This document shows positions 8,352-17,153 of a DNA stretch of 37,383 bases, piece after piece. The DNA is taken from positions 1 through 37,383 of the forward strand of contig NZ_QMEU01000039.1 of NCBI RefSeq assembly GCF_003284975.1. Reading direction: 5' to 3'. A model generated the notes under the pieces. The model saw nothing but the letters and a program-made list of their open reading frames with translations. It did no database searches and was not told the DNA's origin. Source of the DNA: Mycobacterium colombiense (lineage in GTDB: Bacteria > Actinomycetota > Actinomycetes > Mycobacteriales > Mycobacteriaceae). A program made the position numbers and the translations under genes. Positions within the stretch are counted from its first letter, which is position 1, and each line of letters starts with the position of its first letter.

Positions 8352-9692
8352 TCACTGGCGCGCGGCGGCGGTGTTGGCCGCCTCCTGAGCCCGCTGCAGT
8401 GTCGTCGCGACATCGCCGCGGCCCAAGAACATTTCGTCGAAGTACGGCTGCAGCGCGTTGTTGCCGGCGGCAAAGCCCGCGCCGCCGGGCGCCGGGATGC
8501 GCTGACCGTTCAGCACGGCGAAGAACGGCGTGACGTCCACACCCCTGGCGGCCCAGTACCGGAAGTAGACCGGTTGCGCCGAGGACACCGCGGGGATGGC
8601 CGCACCGTAGCGACCCAGAAATTCGTTGCCCTGCCTGCTGCCCATCCAGGCCAGCACCTGGCGCACCGCGTCGGGATGTTTCGTTGCCGCATTGCCCGCC
8701 GCGGCAATGCCGTTGGTGACGCTGACCCGGCCCACCGGGCCGGCGGGCATCATCGCCACCCCCCAGTGGAACCGGGCATCGCGGGCCACCGGCGCCAGGT
8801 TGTAGGTGCCGGACTGGAACAGCGCCATTCTGCCGGCCAGGAACTGGTTGCGGGAGAAGTCGCCGTTGTCGTTGGTGTCGGCGGCGGGCGGCGCGACGTG
8901 GTCGCGGTTGATCAGGTCGACCAGATACAGGAAGGCCGCCACGGCGGCGGGGTTGGCGAACGCGAAGGTGTCGCCGCGTTGGAAAACGCCGCCGGCCGAG
9001 CCGATGTAGTTCAGGTAGATGCCCTGCGGGTCGTTGGCCGCGTTGTATGCCCATTGCCGCACCCGTCCCGCATCGAATCGTGGTGTGTCGCCGCGGTTTC
9101 CGTCGGCGTCGACGGTGAGCCGGCCCAGCAGGGGGCGCAATGTGTCGTTCCCGTCGGGACTCCACCGCAGGGCGTTCAGGTCGGCGGGAGCGACGCCGGC
9201 CGCCGCGAGCAGGTCGGCGTTGTAATACAACGCGATCCCCGCATCGGTCAGTTGCGGCACTCCCCACAACGTGCCGTTGCGGGTGAACTGCTCGACGACC
9301 GGACGCTCCCAATCCGCGGCGGTCTGCGGCCCGAGCGCTTCGCCGATGTTCAGCAGGCGGCCGCTGTCGGCGTACGCCGCCAGGTAGGCGTTGGACAGCC
9401 AGAAGATGTCGTCGGCGCTGCCGCCGGCCACATCGGTGCGCAGGGTGTTGAAGTAGGTGGAATAGGCCACCAGGTTCAGGTGCACGTCGATGTCGGGGTG
9501 GGCGCGGGTGAAGGCTTGGAACGATTCTCGGTAGGCCGCGCCGATCTGGTCGCCCCAGATCCGCACCGTGACGACCGTCTTGCCGCCGCGGGGTTGGCCG
9601 GCGTAATCCAGCAACACCGCCGCCACGGCCAGCAGCACCGCGACGAGCGCGACCGCGGCCGCGGCCGCGGTGGAGAAGCGGGGCCGGGTCAC
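8352..9692 (-). CDS. uspC: UspC-like amino-sugar-binding protein of an ABC importer
   Basis: The 446-aa extracytoplasmic solute-binding protein (family 1) starts with a signal anchor (residues about 8-36, Ala/Val/Leu-rich). No lipobox Cys is visible after it, so lipid attachment is doubtful and it may be held by the uncleaved helix. The mature part opens VVTVRIWGDQIGAAYRESF, the usual beginning of carbohydrate-binding proteins. It is the last gene of uspABC; GTG 9692 overlaps the uspB stop (GTGA). The M. tuberculosis UspC has been reported to bind amino sugars; the same role is inferred here from order and resemblance. Confidence 0.88.
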   Translation of the reverse strand: MTRPRFSTAAAAAVALVAVLLAVAAVLLDYAGQPRGGKTVVTVRIWGDQIGAAYRESFQAFTRAHPDIDVHLNLVAYSTYFNTLRTDVAGGSADDIFWLSNAYLAAYADSGRLLNIGEALGPQTAADWERPVVEQFTRNGTLWGVPQLTDAGIALYYNADLLAAAGVAPADLNALRWSPDGNDTLRPLLGRLTVDADGNRGDTPRFDAGRVRQWAYNAANDPQGIYLNYIGSAGGVFQRGDTFAFANPAAVAAFLYLVDLINRDHVAPPAADTNDNGDFSRNQFLAGRMALFQSGTYNLAPVARDARFHWGVAMMPAGPVGRVSVTNGIAAAGNAATKHPDAVRQVLAWMGSRQGNEFLGRYGAAIPAVSSAQPVYFRYWAARGVDVTPFFAVLNGQRIPAPGGAGFAAGNNALQPYFDEMFLGRGDVATTLQRAQEAANTAAARQ

Positions 9693-10513
9693 TTCAATCC
9701 CGAGACGACGATCGAGGCGACGATGTGGCGCTGGAACACGACGAACAGGGCGATGAGCGGGGCGATCGCGAGCGTGGTCGCCGCCATCACCAGCGTCCAC
9801 TGGGAATTGAACCGCGATTGCAGATCGGCCGTCGCGACGGTGAGCACCCGCCACTTGTGCCCGCTGGTGATCACCAACGGCCACATGAAGTTATTCCACT
9901 GCGAGACCACGGTGATCAACGCCAGCGCCGCCAGGACCGGGCGACTCGACGGGATCACCACATGCACGATCACGTCCAACGTGTTGGCCCCGTCCAGCCG
10001 GGCCGCGTTGATCAAGTCGTTCGGGATGATCCGGAAGTGCTCGCGCAGCAAGAAGATCGCGTACGGCGAGCCGAACATGAAGGGCAACACCAACGCCCAG
10101 AACGTGTTGCGCAGGCCGAGCTGGGCCATCATGAGATACATCGGCACCACCGTGACCGTTGCGGGCACCATCAACGTCGCGATGTACACCCAGAACAGCG
10201 CGTCGCGCCCGGGGAACTGCAACCGTGCGAAGGCGTATGCCGCGAGCACGGAAAAGGTCAACTGGCCCACCAGGATTACCGCCGTCATCAACGCGGTCAC
10301 CGCGGCCGCCCGGCCGAACCCGGCCCCGGCCAGGTCGGCGAAATTGGCCAGCGTGGGTGGTCGCGGCAGCTGCAGCGGCGTGCCCGTGACGAATTGATGC
10401 GCGGAGGTGAACGACGTCATCAGTCCAAGGGCGAACGGCGCCAACGTGATCAATGCACCCAGCGAAAGCCCGGCATAGATCACCACATTCGTGGGTTTTT
10501 TAGGTGAGGTCAT
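9689..10513 (-). CDS. uspB: ABC sugar transporter permease UspB
   Basis: The 274-aa permease has about six membrane helices. Its EAA-like loop (INAARLDGANTLDVIVHVVIP region, about residues 175-195) contacts the ATPase. This is the MalG-type partner in a binding-protein-dependent sugar importer. The ATG at 10513 lies inside the end of uspA (14-bp overlap), and its end overlaps uspC. No ATPase gene is in the cluster, so a shared ATPase encoded elsewhere must drive it, as is common for actinobacterial sugar importers. Confidence 0.9.
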   Translation of the reverse strand: MTSPKKPTNVVIYAGLSLGALITLAPFALGLMTSFTSAHQFVTGTPLQLPRPPTLANFADLAGAGFGRAAAVTALMTAVILVGQLTFSVLAAYAFARLQFPGRDALFWVYIATLMVPATVTVVPMYLMMAQLGLRNTFWALVLPFMFGSPYAIFLLREHFRIIPNDLINAARLDGANTLDVIVHVVIPSSRPVLAALALITVVSQWNNFMWPLVITSGHKWRVLTVATADLQSRFNSQWTLVMAATTLAIAPLIALFVVFQRHIVASIVVSGLK

Positions 10514-11384
10514 AGCTGATCCGTCGCCGGAAATACAGATGCTGGACCAGGGTGACGCCGATCAGGATCACGAACAGCACCACGGCCATGGCCGACGCCC
10601 GGCCGATGGCCGCCGAGCCGAACGCCTCGGCGTAGATGCGATGGGCCACCAGGTCGGTGCTGCCGGCCGGTCCGCCGCCGGTCAGTGCATACACCATGTC
10701 GAAAACCTGTGCGGCGCTCACGATCCCGGTCACCAGCACAAAAAAGGTCGTGGGGCGCAGCATGGGCATGGTGATGCGCCAGAACCGCTGCCACGCCGTG
10801 GCGCCGTCGGTGCGGGCGGCGGCGTGGATCTCGTCGGGAATGGCCAGCAGTCCTGCCAGGAACGACAACGAGACATAGCCGACGTTGGTCCACACCACCA
10901 CGGCCGACACCAGCGGCAGCGCGAAGCTGGGATCCGACAACCATTCGATGCTGTGTCCCAGCACCGTGCTCACGACGCCGTCGGTGGGGGCCAAAATCCA
11001 CCGCCACAACACCGCGATGGCCAGCGGAGCGCAAATCCACGGCAGCACATACAGGGTGCGAAACAGCCCGGTGCCGGGAAGCTGGCGGGCCAGCATGGTG
11101 GCGGCCAGCAGTCCCAGCGCGGTCTGCGCCGGCACCACGATGGCCACGAAGACGATCGTGACGACCAGGGAGTTGCCGAAGCCCGCGTCGGTCAACACCG
11201 ACCGCCAATTGGACAGCCCGACGAAGTGCAGCGGGCCCAGCAGATCCCATCGGCACAGGCTCAGCCAGAGCACCACCAGGATGGGCAGCAGCAGAAACGC
11301 GAGCACGCCGAACAGGCTGGGCGCCAGCAACGCGTAGCCCAGGGCGGTGGATCGAGGGGCAATCCCGCGTACCGCGCCGGCCAT
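10500..11384 (-). CDS. uspA: ABC sugar transporter permease UspA
   Basis: The 294-aa MalF-type permease has about six helices, the N-terminal motif LAPSLFGVLAFLLLPILVVL, and an EAA-like loop (HAAARTDGATAWQRFWRITM). It is the first gene of the uspABC operon. It is divergent from tldD, and only 58 bp separate the starts, so the two promoters must share that space. It probably forms the membrane channel with UspB. Confidence 0.9.
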   Translation of the reverse strand: MAGAVRGIAPRSTALGYALLAPSLFGVLAFLLLPILVVLWLSLCRWDLLGPLHFVGLSNWRSVLTDAGFGNSLVVTIVFVAIVVPAQTALGLLAATMLARQLPGTGLFRTLYVLPWICAPLAIAVLWRWILAPTDGVVSTVLGHSIEWLSDPSFALPLVSAVVVWTNVGYVSLSFLAGLLAIPDEIHAAARTDGATAWQRFWRITMPMLRPTTFFVLVTGIVSAAQVFDMVYALTGGGPAGSTDLVAHRIYAEAFGSAAIGRASAMAVVLFVILIGVTLVQHLYFRRRISYDLT

Positions 11385-11442
11385 GGGCTAATTAAAGCGG
11401 GCGCCGCCGCGGTTTGGGGTGAGCGGCCGTTACGGTGGAGCC

Positions 11443-12960
11443 GTGACACCGAACCGGGGGATCGATGCCGACTTCCTGGACCTGCCGCGCCACGATCTGG
11501 CCGAAGCCGCGCTCTCGGCGGCCAAAGCGGCCGGGGCCACGCACGCCGACCTGCGGGTTCACCGCATCATCACCGAGATCGTCCAGCTGCGCGACGGCGA
11601 GCTGGAGACCGCGGTGATCAACCGTGAGGTCGGCCTGGCGGTGCGAGTGATCGTCGACGGCACCTGGGGATTCGCCTCGCACGCGGAGCTGGTGCCGGCG
11701 GTGGCCGCCGAGACCGCCCGGCGCGCGGTGCATGTGGCGACCACACTGGCGACGCTGAGCAGCGAGCGCGTCGAGCTGGCGCCCGAGCCGGTCTACGCGG
11801 ACGCGGCCTGGGTGTCGAACTACCGGATCGACCCGTTCGACGTCTCGACCACCGACAAGATCGCCGTGCTGGAGGACTACTCCGGGCGGCTGCTGAGCGC
11901 CGACGGCATCAATCACGTGTCGGCGCTGCTGACGGCCGTCAAGGAGCAGACCTTCTACGCGGACACCTTCGGCTCCTCGATCACCCAGCAGCGGGTGCGG
12001 GTGCTGCCCTCGCTGGAGGCGGTGACCGTCGACCCCGCGGCCGGCAGCTTCGATTCCATGCGCACGCTGGCGCCGCCGATGGGGCGGGGCTGGGAGGTCC
12101 TCGCCGGCGACGAGGTGTGGAATTGGACCGACGAGCTGGCGCAGCTGCCGTCGTTGCTGGCCGAAAAGATCAAGGCACCCAGCGTTGTTCCCGGACCCAA
12201 GGACCTGGTGATCGATCCGAGCAACCTGTGGCTCACCATTCACGAATCCATCGGGCACGCAACCGAATACGACCGTGCTATCGGCTACGAGGCCGCCTAC
12301 GCCGGGACGTCGTTCGCCACGCCGGACAAGCTGGGCACCATGCGGTACGGCTCGCCCGTGATGAACGTGACCGCCGACCGCACCGTCGAATTCGGCTTGG
12401 CCACCATCGGTTACGACGACGAAGGGGTGGCCGCGCAGAGCTGGGACCTGGTGCGCGACGGGATCTTCACCGGCTACCAGCTCGATCGCGTCTTCGCGCA
12501 GCGGCTGGGCCAGCCGCGGTCCAACGGCTGCTCGTATGCCGACTCGCCGCATCATGTGCCGATTCAGCGCATGGCCAACGTCTCATTGCAGCCGGCGCCG
12601 GACGAGATCAGCACCGACGACTTGATCGCCCGGGTCGAGGACGGCATCTACATCGTCGGTGACAAGTCCTGGTCAATCGACATGCAGCGCTACAACTTCC
12701 AGTTCACCGGCCAGCGGTTCTTCCGGATACGTGACGGCCGCCTCGACGGACAGTTGCGCGACGTCGCCTACCAGGCCACCACGACCGACTTCTGGAATTC
12801 GCTGGAGGCCGTGGGGGGCCCGTCGACGTGGCGCCTGGGCGGGGCGTTCAACTGCGGCAAGGCCCAGCCCGGGCAGATCGCGGCGGTCAGCCACGGTTGC
12901 CCGTCGGCGTTGTTCCGCGGCGTCAACGTGCTCAACACCCGGACCGAGGGCGGCCGATGA
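11443..12960 (+). CDS. tldD: TldD-family metallopeptidase
   Basis: The 505-aa product carries HESIGH at residues 267-272, which fits the HExxxH zinc site of TldD, followed by a conserved Gly/Tyr-rich region and, near the C-terminus, GCPSALFRGVNVLNTRTEGG. TldD and TldE/PmbA form a heterodimer that degrades unfolded peptides and matures some peptide products (microcin B17 and others) in the cytoplasm. GTG 11443 is chosen because GGTGGAG lies directly before it (a short 2-nt gap); an in-frame GTG at 11419 is the alternative. The stop overlaps the pmbA start. No peptide-precursor gene is obvious nearby. Confidence 0.9.
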   Translation: MTPNRGIDADFLDLPRHDLAEAALSAAKAAGATHADLRVHRIITEIVQLRDGELETAVINREVGLAVRVIVDGTWGFASHAELVPAVAAETARRAVHVATTLATLSSERVELAPEPVYADAAWVSNYRIDPFDVSTTDKIAVLEDYSGRLLSADGINHVSALLTAVKEQTFYADTFGSSITQQRVRVLPSLEAVTVDPAAGSFDSMRTLAPPMGRGWEVLAGDEVWNWTDELAQLPSLLAEKIKAPSVVPGPKDLVIDPSNLWLTIHESIGHATEYDRAIGYEAAYAGTSFATPDKLGTMRYGSPVMNVTADRTVEFGLATIGYDDEGVAAQSWDLVRDGIFTGYQLDRVFAQRLGQPRSNGCSYADSPHHVPIQRMANVSLQPAPDEISTDDLIARVEDGIYIVGDKSWSIDMQRYNFQFTGQRFFRIRDGRLDGQLRDVAYQATTTDFWNSLEAVGGPSTWRLGGAFNCGKAQPGQIAAVSHGCPSALFRGVNVLNTRTEGGR

Positions 12961-14330
12961 TCACCCCGCAGCATGTCGTCAACATCGTGCTGGACGAGGC
13001 GGCCAAGCTCGGCCGCGCCGACGAGACCATGGTGCTGGTCACGGACAAGGTCGAGGCGACCCTGCGCTGGGCGGGCAATTCGATGACCACCAACGGGGTT
13101 TCGGTGAGCCGTAGCGTGACGGTGATTTCCGTGGTGCGCAGCGGCTCGAGCGCGCGCATCGGCACGGTGGTGTCCGCCGAGGCCGATCCGCGGGTGCTGC
13201 CCGGACTGGTGGCGGCGTCGCAGGAGGCGGCCGGCGCGGCCCCGGAGGCCGGCGATGCGGCGCCGCTGCTCGCCGACAGCGGGGCGCCCGTCGATTGGGA
13301 CGCCCCGGTGCCCGGCACCGGACCCCTGGTGTTCTCGGACGTCGCCGAGTCGCTGAGCCGCGGCTTCCGCCGCGAGGATCGGCTGTACGGCTTTGCCCAC
13401 CACAGTGTTTCGACGACATTCCTGGCGTCGTCGACCGGCTTGCGGCGGCGGTTCACCCAGCCCACGGGCGCGGTGGAGATCAACGCCAAACGCGGCGACG
13501 CCAGCGCCTGGGCCGGAGTCGGTACACCCGATTTCGTCGATGTGCCAACGGATTCGCTGCTCGAGCAGCTGTCGACCCGGCTCGGCTGGGCGCAGCGCAG
13601 CGTCGCACTGCCGGCCGGGCGCTACGAGACGATCATGCCGCCGGCCACGGTGGCCGACATGATGATCTACATGGCGTGGTCGATGGCGGGCCGCGGCGCC
13701 CAGGAGGGCCGGACCGCGTTTTCGGCGCCCGGCGGCGGAACCCGGGTGGGGGAGCGGCTCAGCGACCTGCCGCTGACGCTGTTCTCCGATCCGATGGCGC
13801 CCGGCCTGGCCTGCACGCCGTTCGTCGCGGTGAGCAGTTCCTCGGAGACGGTGTCGGCGTTCGACAACGGCATGGCGATCAACCAGGTGGAGTGGATCCG
13901 CGAGGGGGTGATCAACGCGCTGGCCTATCCGCGGGCCACGGCCGCCAAATACGACGTCGACGTCGCGGTGGCCGCCGACAACCTGGTGATGACCGGCGGG
14001 ACCGCCAGTCAGGACGACATGATCGCGGCCACCGAGCGGGGCCTGCTGCTGACGACGCTGTGGTACATCCGCGTCGTCGACCCCACCACCTTGTTGTTCA
14101 CCGGGCTGACCCGCGACGGCGTCTATCTCATCGAGGACGGCCAGGTGACCGCTGCGGTCAACAACTTCCGGTTCAACGAGAGTCCGTTGGATTTGCTGCG
14201 ACGGGCCACCGAGGCCGGCGTCAGCGAAAAGACGCTGCCGCGCGAATGGGGCGACTGGGCCACCCGCGCCGCCATGCCGTCGCTGCGGATACCGGACTTC
14301 CACATGTCCTCGGTGAGCCAGGCCCAGTAA
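12957..14330 (+). CDS. pmbA: PmbA/TldE-family partner protein
   Basis: The 457-aa PmbA/TldE subunit is coupled to tldD by an ATGA overlap. It lacks the HExxxH zinc site of its partner, as expected for TldE. The N-terminal domain ([20 protein letters not shown]) and the C-terminal barrel segment ([20 protein letters not shown]) are recognisable. It resembles remembered Rv2314c in length. It probably works only together with the TldD subunit. Confidence 0.9.
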   Translation: MITPQHVVNIVLDEAAKLGRADETMVLVTDKVEATLRWAGNSMTTNGVSVSRSVTVISVVRSGSSARIGTVVSAEADPRVLPGLVAASQEAAGAAPEAGDAAPLLADSGAPVDWDAPVPGTGPLVFSDVAESLSRGFRREDRLYGFAHHSVSTTFLASSTGLRRRFTQPTGAVEINAKRGDASAWAGVGTPDFVDVPTDSLLEQLSTRLGWAQRSVALPAGRYETIMPPATVADMMIYMAWSMAGRGAQEGRTAFSAPGGGTRVGERLSDLPLTLFSDPMAPGLACTPFVAVSSSSETVSAFDNGMAINQVEWIREGVINALAYPRATAAKYDVDVAVAADNLVMTGGTASQDDMIAATERGLLLTTLWYIRVVDPTTLLFTGLTRDGVYLIEDGQVTAAVNNFRFNESPLDLLRRATEAGVSEKTLPREWGDWATRAAMPSLRIPDFHMSSVSQAQ

Positions 14331-14335
14331 TTAAT

Positions 14336-14350
14336 TGCCGCCGGGCGGCA
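14336..14350 (+). terminator. Short GC hairpin after pmbA
   Basis: TGCCGCC-G-GGCGGCA is an exact inverted repeat 5 bp after the pmbA stop and 20 bp before the next gene. The effective loop would be about 5 nt. It may be a weak terminator or attenuator between tldD-pmbA and the CMD-like gene. Confidence 0.35.
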
Positions 14351-14370
14351 CGCGTTCTAGCGTGTGACGA

Positions 14371-15237
14371 ATGGCGACCCCGGTTTCGGTTCGAGAAGAC
14401 CAGCTCACGCGGCTGGTGGCGTTGTTTCCCGGGTCCCCGGCTCCTGGTCGCCTGGCGGCGTTAGTCCGCCGGGTGTGTGCGCAAACGATGTCGCTGCCGC
14501 CGCTGCCCGCCAGCGTCGAGGTGGGCGAGCCGGAATCGGAGGCGGAGGCCGCCGTCGCCGAATTCGCCGAACAATTCAGCGCCGACGTCTCGTCGATCAC
14601 CGCCGAGCAGCGATCACGGTTGTGGAAGCAACTCGGAGAGGCCACGTTTGGTGTCGTCGTGCAGATGTACATCGCCGACTTCATCCCCAGGGTGCGCGCC
14701 GGGCTGGAGGCGCTCGGGGTCGGTGCGCCATATCTGGGCTGGGTGGACGGCCCGATCAGCTGGGATCACACGACCGATCCGGCGGATCTCGTGTTCAATG
14801 ACTTTTTAATCGCGGTGGCGCGAATGCGTGCGCTCGACCCGGTCACCTCCGAATTGGTCCGGTTGCGCGGGGCGGCCCAGCACAATTGCCGGTTATGCAA
14901 TTCGCTTCGCGAGGGCGGCGCGCTCGATGCCGGCGGTTCGGAAACGCTGTATGAGGAGATCGAGCACTACGAATCGTCGAGTTTGCTCGACGACCGCGCT
15001 AAAGCAGCGCTGCGGTACGCCGATGGGTTAATTTGGACCCCTGCGCACCTCGTCGCCGACGATGTCGTCGAGGTGCGCTCACGGTTCTCCGAGGTGGAGG
15101 CCGTCGAGCTCACCTTCGACATCATGCGCAATGCCAGCAACAAGGTGGCCGTGTCATTGGGCGCAGACGCTCCCCGGGTGGAAAACGGGACCGAGCGGTA
15201 CTTGCTCGACGCGGACGGCCAGACGGTATTTAGCTGA
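14371..15237 (+). CDS. AhpD/carboxymuconolactone-decarboxylase-like protein
   Basis: The 288-aa helical protein has a conserved [20 protein letters not shown] segment with a CxxC pair (Cys173, Cys176) preceded by His171. AhpD-like proteins use such a CxxC in peroxide reduction or disulfide relay, though the usual AhpD Glu and His placement is not fully matched. Two-domain proteins of this size occur next to tldD-pmbA in mycobacteria (Rv2313c by memory). No clear ribosome site precedes ATG 14371. A redox role is an inference; the substrate is unknown. Confidence 0.72.
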   Translation: MATPVSVREDQLTRLVALFPGSPAPGRLAALVRRVCAQTMSLPPLPASVEVGEPESEAEAAVAEFAEQFSADVSSITAEQRSRLWKQLGEATFGVVVQMYIADFIPRVRAGLEALGVGAPYLGWVDGPISWDHTTDPADLVFNDFLIAVARMRALDPVTSELVRLRGAAQHNCRLCNSLREGGALDAGGSETLYEEIEHYESSSLLDDRAKAALRYADGLIWTPAHLVADDVVEVRSRFSEVEAVELTFDIMRNASNKVAVSLGADAPRVENGTERYLLDADGQTVFS

Positions 15238-15624
15238 TATCCGTCGGCGCCAGCCGAGCCGCTAGGGCCTTAGCTGTCGGCCCGGCGACGTGGTCCGCTG
15301 GCGTGTGAGGGACGACGTGGTCGAGCGGTCGGCGGTCCGCCCGCCCTGGGCCAAGAGCACGAAATGTTAACCATTCGTACACGGACGCGCAAGCGTACGT
15401 TTCCGCTGTGTGCGGGGCTCATTCGCTAACTTAAGCGCGGTCACTGAGACTTATGTGAACAAATATGTGACGGTGACGAGATGGCAGCGTGGCCCGAGCC
15501 GGATGGCTATGGATCGTGCGTCAGTGGCCGCGATCCGGGTGGCTTTCCGTGTCAGTTGTTTTGCAGGATTTCTAGCTTGGTCGCGTCGGAACGACTGCGT
15601 TCCCGCGCAGAGGGAGGTTCGGAA
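15238..15624 (+). other. Intergenic region upstream of the first DUF732 gene
   Basis: I see no convincing gene in these 387 bases; short frames here lack family features. The part from about 15360 to 15480 is richer in A/T and probably holds the promoter. It contains the imperfect palindrome CGAAATGTTAACCATTCG (15360-15377) and repeated GTGAC words at about 15467-15478 (ATGTGACGGTGACG), which could be regulator sites. The ribosome site of the next gene is AGGGAGG at about 15611. Confidence 0.4.
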
Positions 15625-16047
15625 ATGACAACCACCGGTACACGCTCGCGCGTTCGAGTGTCATCGGTCTGGGCTGCCGGCGTAGCGCTGGGCGCTTCGA
15701 TGCTCGGTAGCGCCGTCCTGTCAGCTCCGCACGCGTCGGCTACCTGCAATCTGACTCCGGCCGACGACCAGTACATCAACCTGCTTGCGCAGAACAAGAT
15801 GGTGCACAACGCCGACTACAGCGATTGCCACGAGGCCGCCGAGGGCCGTTGGTTCGCCGACCAGGTTCGGTCCAACCCCAATCCGTTCGGTGAGGGCCAA
15901 GAGTTGGTCAACATGATCACCAATACCACGCCGCTGACTCAGGCTCAGGCCGAGTGGGAGGTCGAGTCGGCCATCTACGTCTACGCGCCGGACCTGATCC
16001 CGAAGATCAAAGACCAAGCCGCGAAGGCGAACTGGCCGACGGCGTAG
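15625..16047 (+). CDS. DUF732 secreted protein, copy 1
   Basis: The 140-aa product has a signal peptide (residues 1-39, Arg-rich start, hydrophobic core, ASA|T cleavage). The mature DUF732 domain begins TCNLTPADDQY. Cys41 and Cys68 probably form a disulfide outside the cytoplasm. DUF732 proteins are small helical exported mycobacterial proteins of unknown function. ATG 15625 sits 7 nt after GGGAGG. A close paralogue follows at 16372, with nearly identical mature parts but divergent signal peptides. Confidence 0.88.
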   Translation: MTTTGTRSRVRVSSVWAAGVALGASMLGSAVLSAPHASATCNLTPADDQYINLLAQNKMVHNADYSDCHEAAEGRWFADQVRSNPNPFGEGQELVNMITNTTPLTQAQAEWEVESAIYVYAPDLIPKIKDQAAKANWPTA

Positions 16048-16088
16048 CGAGAGCTGTTGCTGCGCAATTCTTTCTGAGTTTTCAACCC

Positions 16089-16132
16089 CGGCGGTCGTGA
16101 GGGCTTAGCCCTCCGGCCGCTTTCGGTTTTCT
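16089..16132 (+). terminator. Terminator after DUF732 copy 1
   Basis: An exact stem GAGGGC-TTA-GCCCTC (16099-16113) is extended by weaker GC pairing outside it and followed by the T-rich stretch CTTTCGGTTTTCTT. It lies about 50 bp after the stop codon. This is one of the few hairpins in the window with a recognisable T-run. Confidence 0.6.
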
Positions 16133-16371
16133 TGGCTAGGTCGACGGCGCCGTTGACGGTCGGCTTCGGCAACACCCGCAAGGGGTTGCTCGTCTTGGAT
16201 TCGCCGCCTTACTTGTTTGGACCCGAATAGTTTCTCGCACAGTAATTTTAGCTAGGCGCTGTTCACGAGCTGTTCGCAGAGATCATCGTTTGTCGCGCTG
16301 TTTGCCGGTGGTACCCAATCGTTGCCGCGAAAGAAAAGCTAGCAAATTCCGTGATAAGGGGGTTCGGAGAA
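16133..16371 (+). other. Intergenic region before DUF732 copy 2
   Basis: Nothing here looks like a gene. The stretch 16200-16300 is A/T-rich and probably holds the promoter of copy 2. The last bases before the start (GGGGGTTCGGAGAA) align with the ribosome region of copy 1 (GGGAGGTTCGGAA), so the duplication included the translation signal. Similarity further upstream is not evident by eye. Confidence 0.4.
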
Positions 16372-16788
16372 GTGGCAACGACACGATCGCGTGTGCAGGT
16401 GCTGGCGGCGGGGGCTGCCGGCATTGCGCTGGGAGCCGCGATGTTCGGTGGTGCTGTGGTGTCAGCGCCGCGGGCGGCGGCGGCCTGCAATTTGACTCCC
16501 GCCGATGACCAGTACGTCAAACTGCTGGCGCAGAACAAGATGGTGCACAACGCCGACTACAGCGACTGCCATGAGGCCGCCGAGGGCCGTTGGTTCGCCG
16601 ATCAGGTACGCGCCAACCCCAACCCATACGGCGAAGGGCAGGAGCTGATCAACATGATCACCCGCACGACGCCGATGAGTCAGGCCCAGGCCGAATGGGA
16701 GGTGGAGTCGGCGATCTTCGTCTACGCGCCCGATTTGATTCCGAAGATTAAGGCCCAAGCGGGGCAGCAAGGGCCACCGCCCGCCTGA
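16372..16788 (+). CDS. DUF732 secreted protein, copy 2
   Basis: The 138-aa paralogue of the preceding gene has a signal peptide ending near Ala38 and a mature DUF732 domain with Cys39 and Cys66 at the positions equivalent to copy 1. GTG 16372 is chosen over the in-frame GTG 16351 because the sequence before it matches the translation signal of copy 1. The C-terminal tail (QQGPPPA) differs from copy 1. It is probably exported; function unknown. It ends at a strong GC hairpin. Confidence 0.87.
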   Translation: MATTRSRVQVLAAGAAGIALGAAMFGGAVVSAPRAAAACNLTPADDQYVKLLAQNKMVHNADYSDCHEAAEGRWFADQVRANPNPYGEGQELINMITRTTPMSQAQAEWEVESAIFVYAPDLIPKIKAQAGQQGPPPA

Positions 16789-16803
16789 TCGCGGGGACAT
16801 TCC

Positions 16804-16835
16804 CGGTGGGCGCTCCCGCAGCGGAGCGCCCACCG
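16804..16835 (+). terminator. Strong GC hairpin after DUF732 copy 2
   Basis: CGGTGGGCGCTC pairs exactly with GAGCGCCCACCG across an 8-nt loop, a 12-bp perfect stem that starts 15 bp after the stop codon. There is no T-run, as in many mycobacterial terminators. It insulates the tRNA gene downstream. Confidence 0.65.
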
Positions 16836-16914
16836 AGCGCGTCGGCTCGCGCCAGCCGCCAGACGAACGCCGGCTTCGGTCTTCGGCTACCGTTTCCTAC
16901 GGAACTATCCCGTC

Positions 16915-16988
16915 GGGGCGGTAGCTCAGTTGGTTAGAGCCGCGGACTCATAATCCGTTGGTCGCGGGTTCGAGCCCCGCCCGCCCCA
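16915..16988 (+). tRNA. tRNA with anticodon CAT (Met or lysidine-modified Ile)
   Basis: A full cloverleaf can be drawn: acceptor GGGGCGG with CCGCCCC, D arm GCTC...GAGC, anticodon stem GCGGA/TCCGT around loop CTCATAA, and T arm GCGGG-TTCGAGC-CCCGC with discriminator A. CCA is not encoded. The G1-C72 pair argues against an initiator tRNA. CAT can be elongator Met or, after lysidine modification, Ile-AUA; identity elements do not settle which. Its 3' part is repeated exactly at 27589, marking it as an integration target. Confidence 0.93.
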
Positions 16989-16989
16989 C
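16944..16989 (+). repeat. Left att-like direct repeat (tRNA 3' part)
   Basis: These 46 bases, from the anticodon stem through the discriminator plus one base, recur without a mismatch at 27589-27634, in the same orientation and 10,645 bp away. Tyrosine recombinases commonly integrate into this part of tRNA genes and leave such a duplication. Integrase fragments sit just inside this copy. Confidence 0.85.
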
Positions 16990-17124
16990 GTACATGTATG
17001 ACCTCGGCTGTTGCGTGAAGGTTCGGCTTCGGCTGATACGTGACCGTGGTTTCGGTTGATCTTTGAGACTCCCTGGATGAGGGAGTCGAGCGTGGCAGAG
17101 CAGCGGTATCAGGCCGTGCATTAG
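16990..17124 (+). mobile_element. Insertion-sequence end and transposase start, left copy
   Basis: After the tRNA come three iterated words of the form CGGYTGATNCKTGANNGT (TGA at about 17016, 17041 and 17063; spacing 22-25 bp). Then follows ATG 17077 with a 15-codon frame, MRESSVAEQRYQAVH, ending in TAG. From memory this matches the beginning of IS481-like mycobacterial transposases. A related, diverged copy follows the right tRNA repeat. Only the 5' end of the element remains. Confidence 0.55.
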
Positions 17125-17153
17125 GCGATGCGCGTCGGCGGGGCTGTCGAGCG

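Noticed and set aside
9651..9676. GCGGCCGCGGCCGCGG palindrome
   Set aside because: It codes for the Ala-rich signal helix of UspC; the symmetry follows from repeated GCC/GCG codons.
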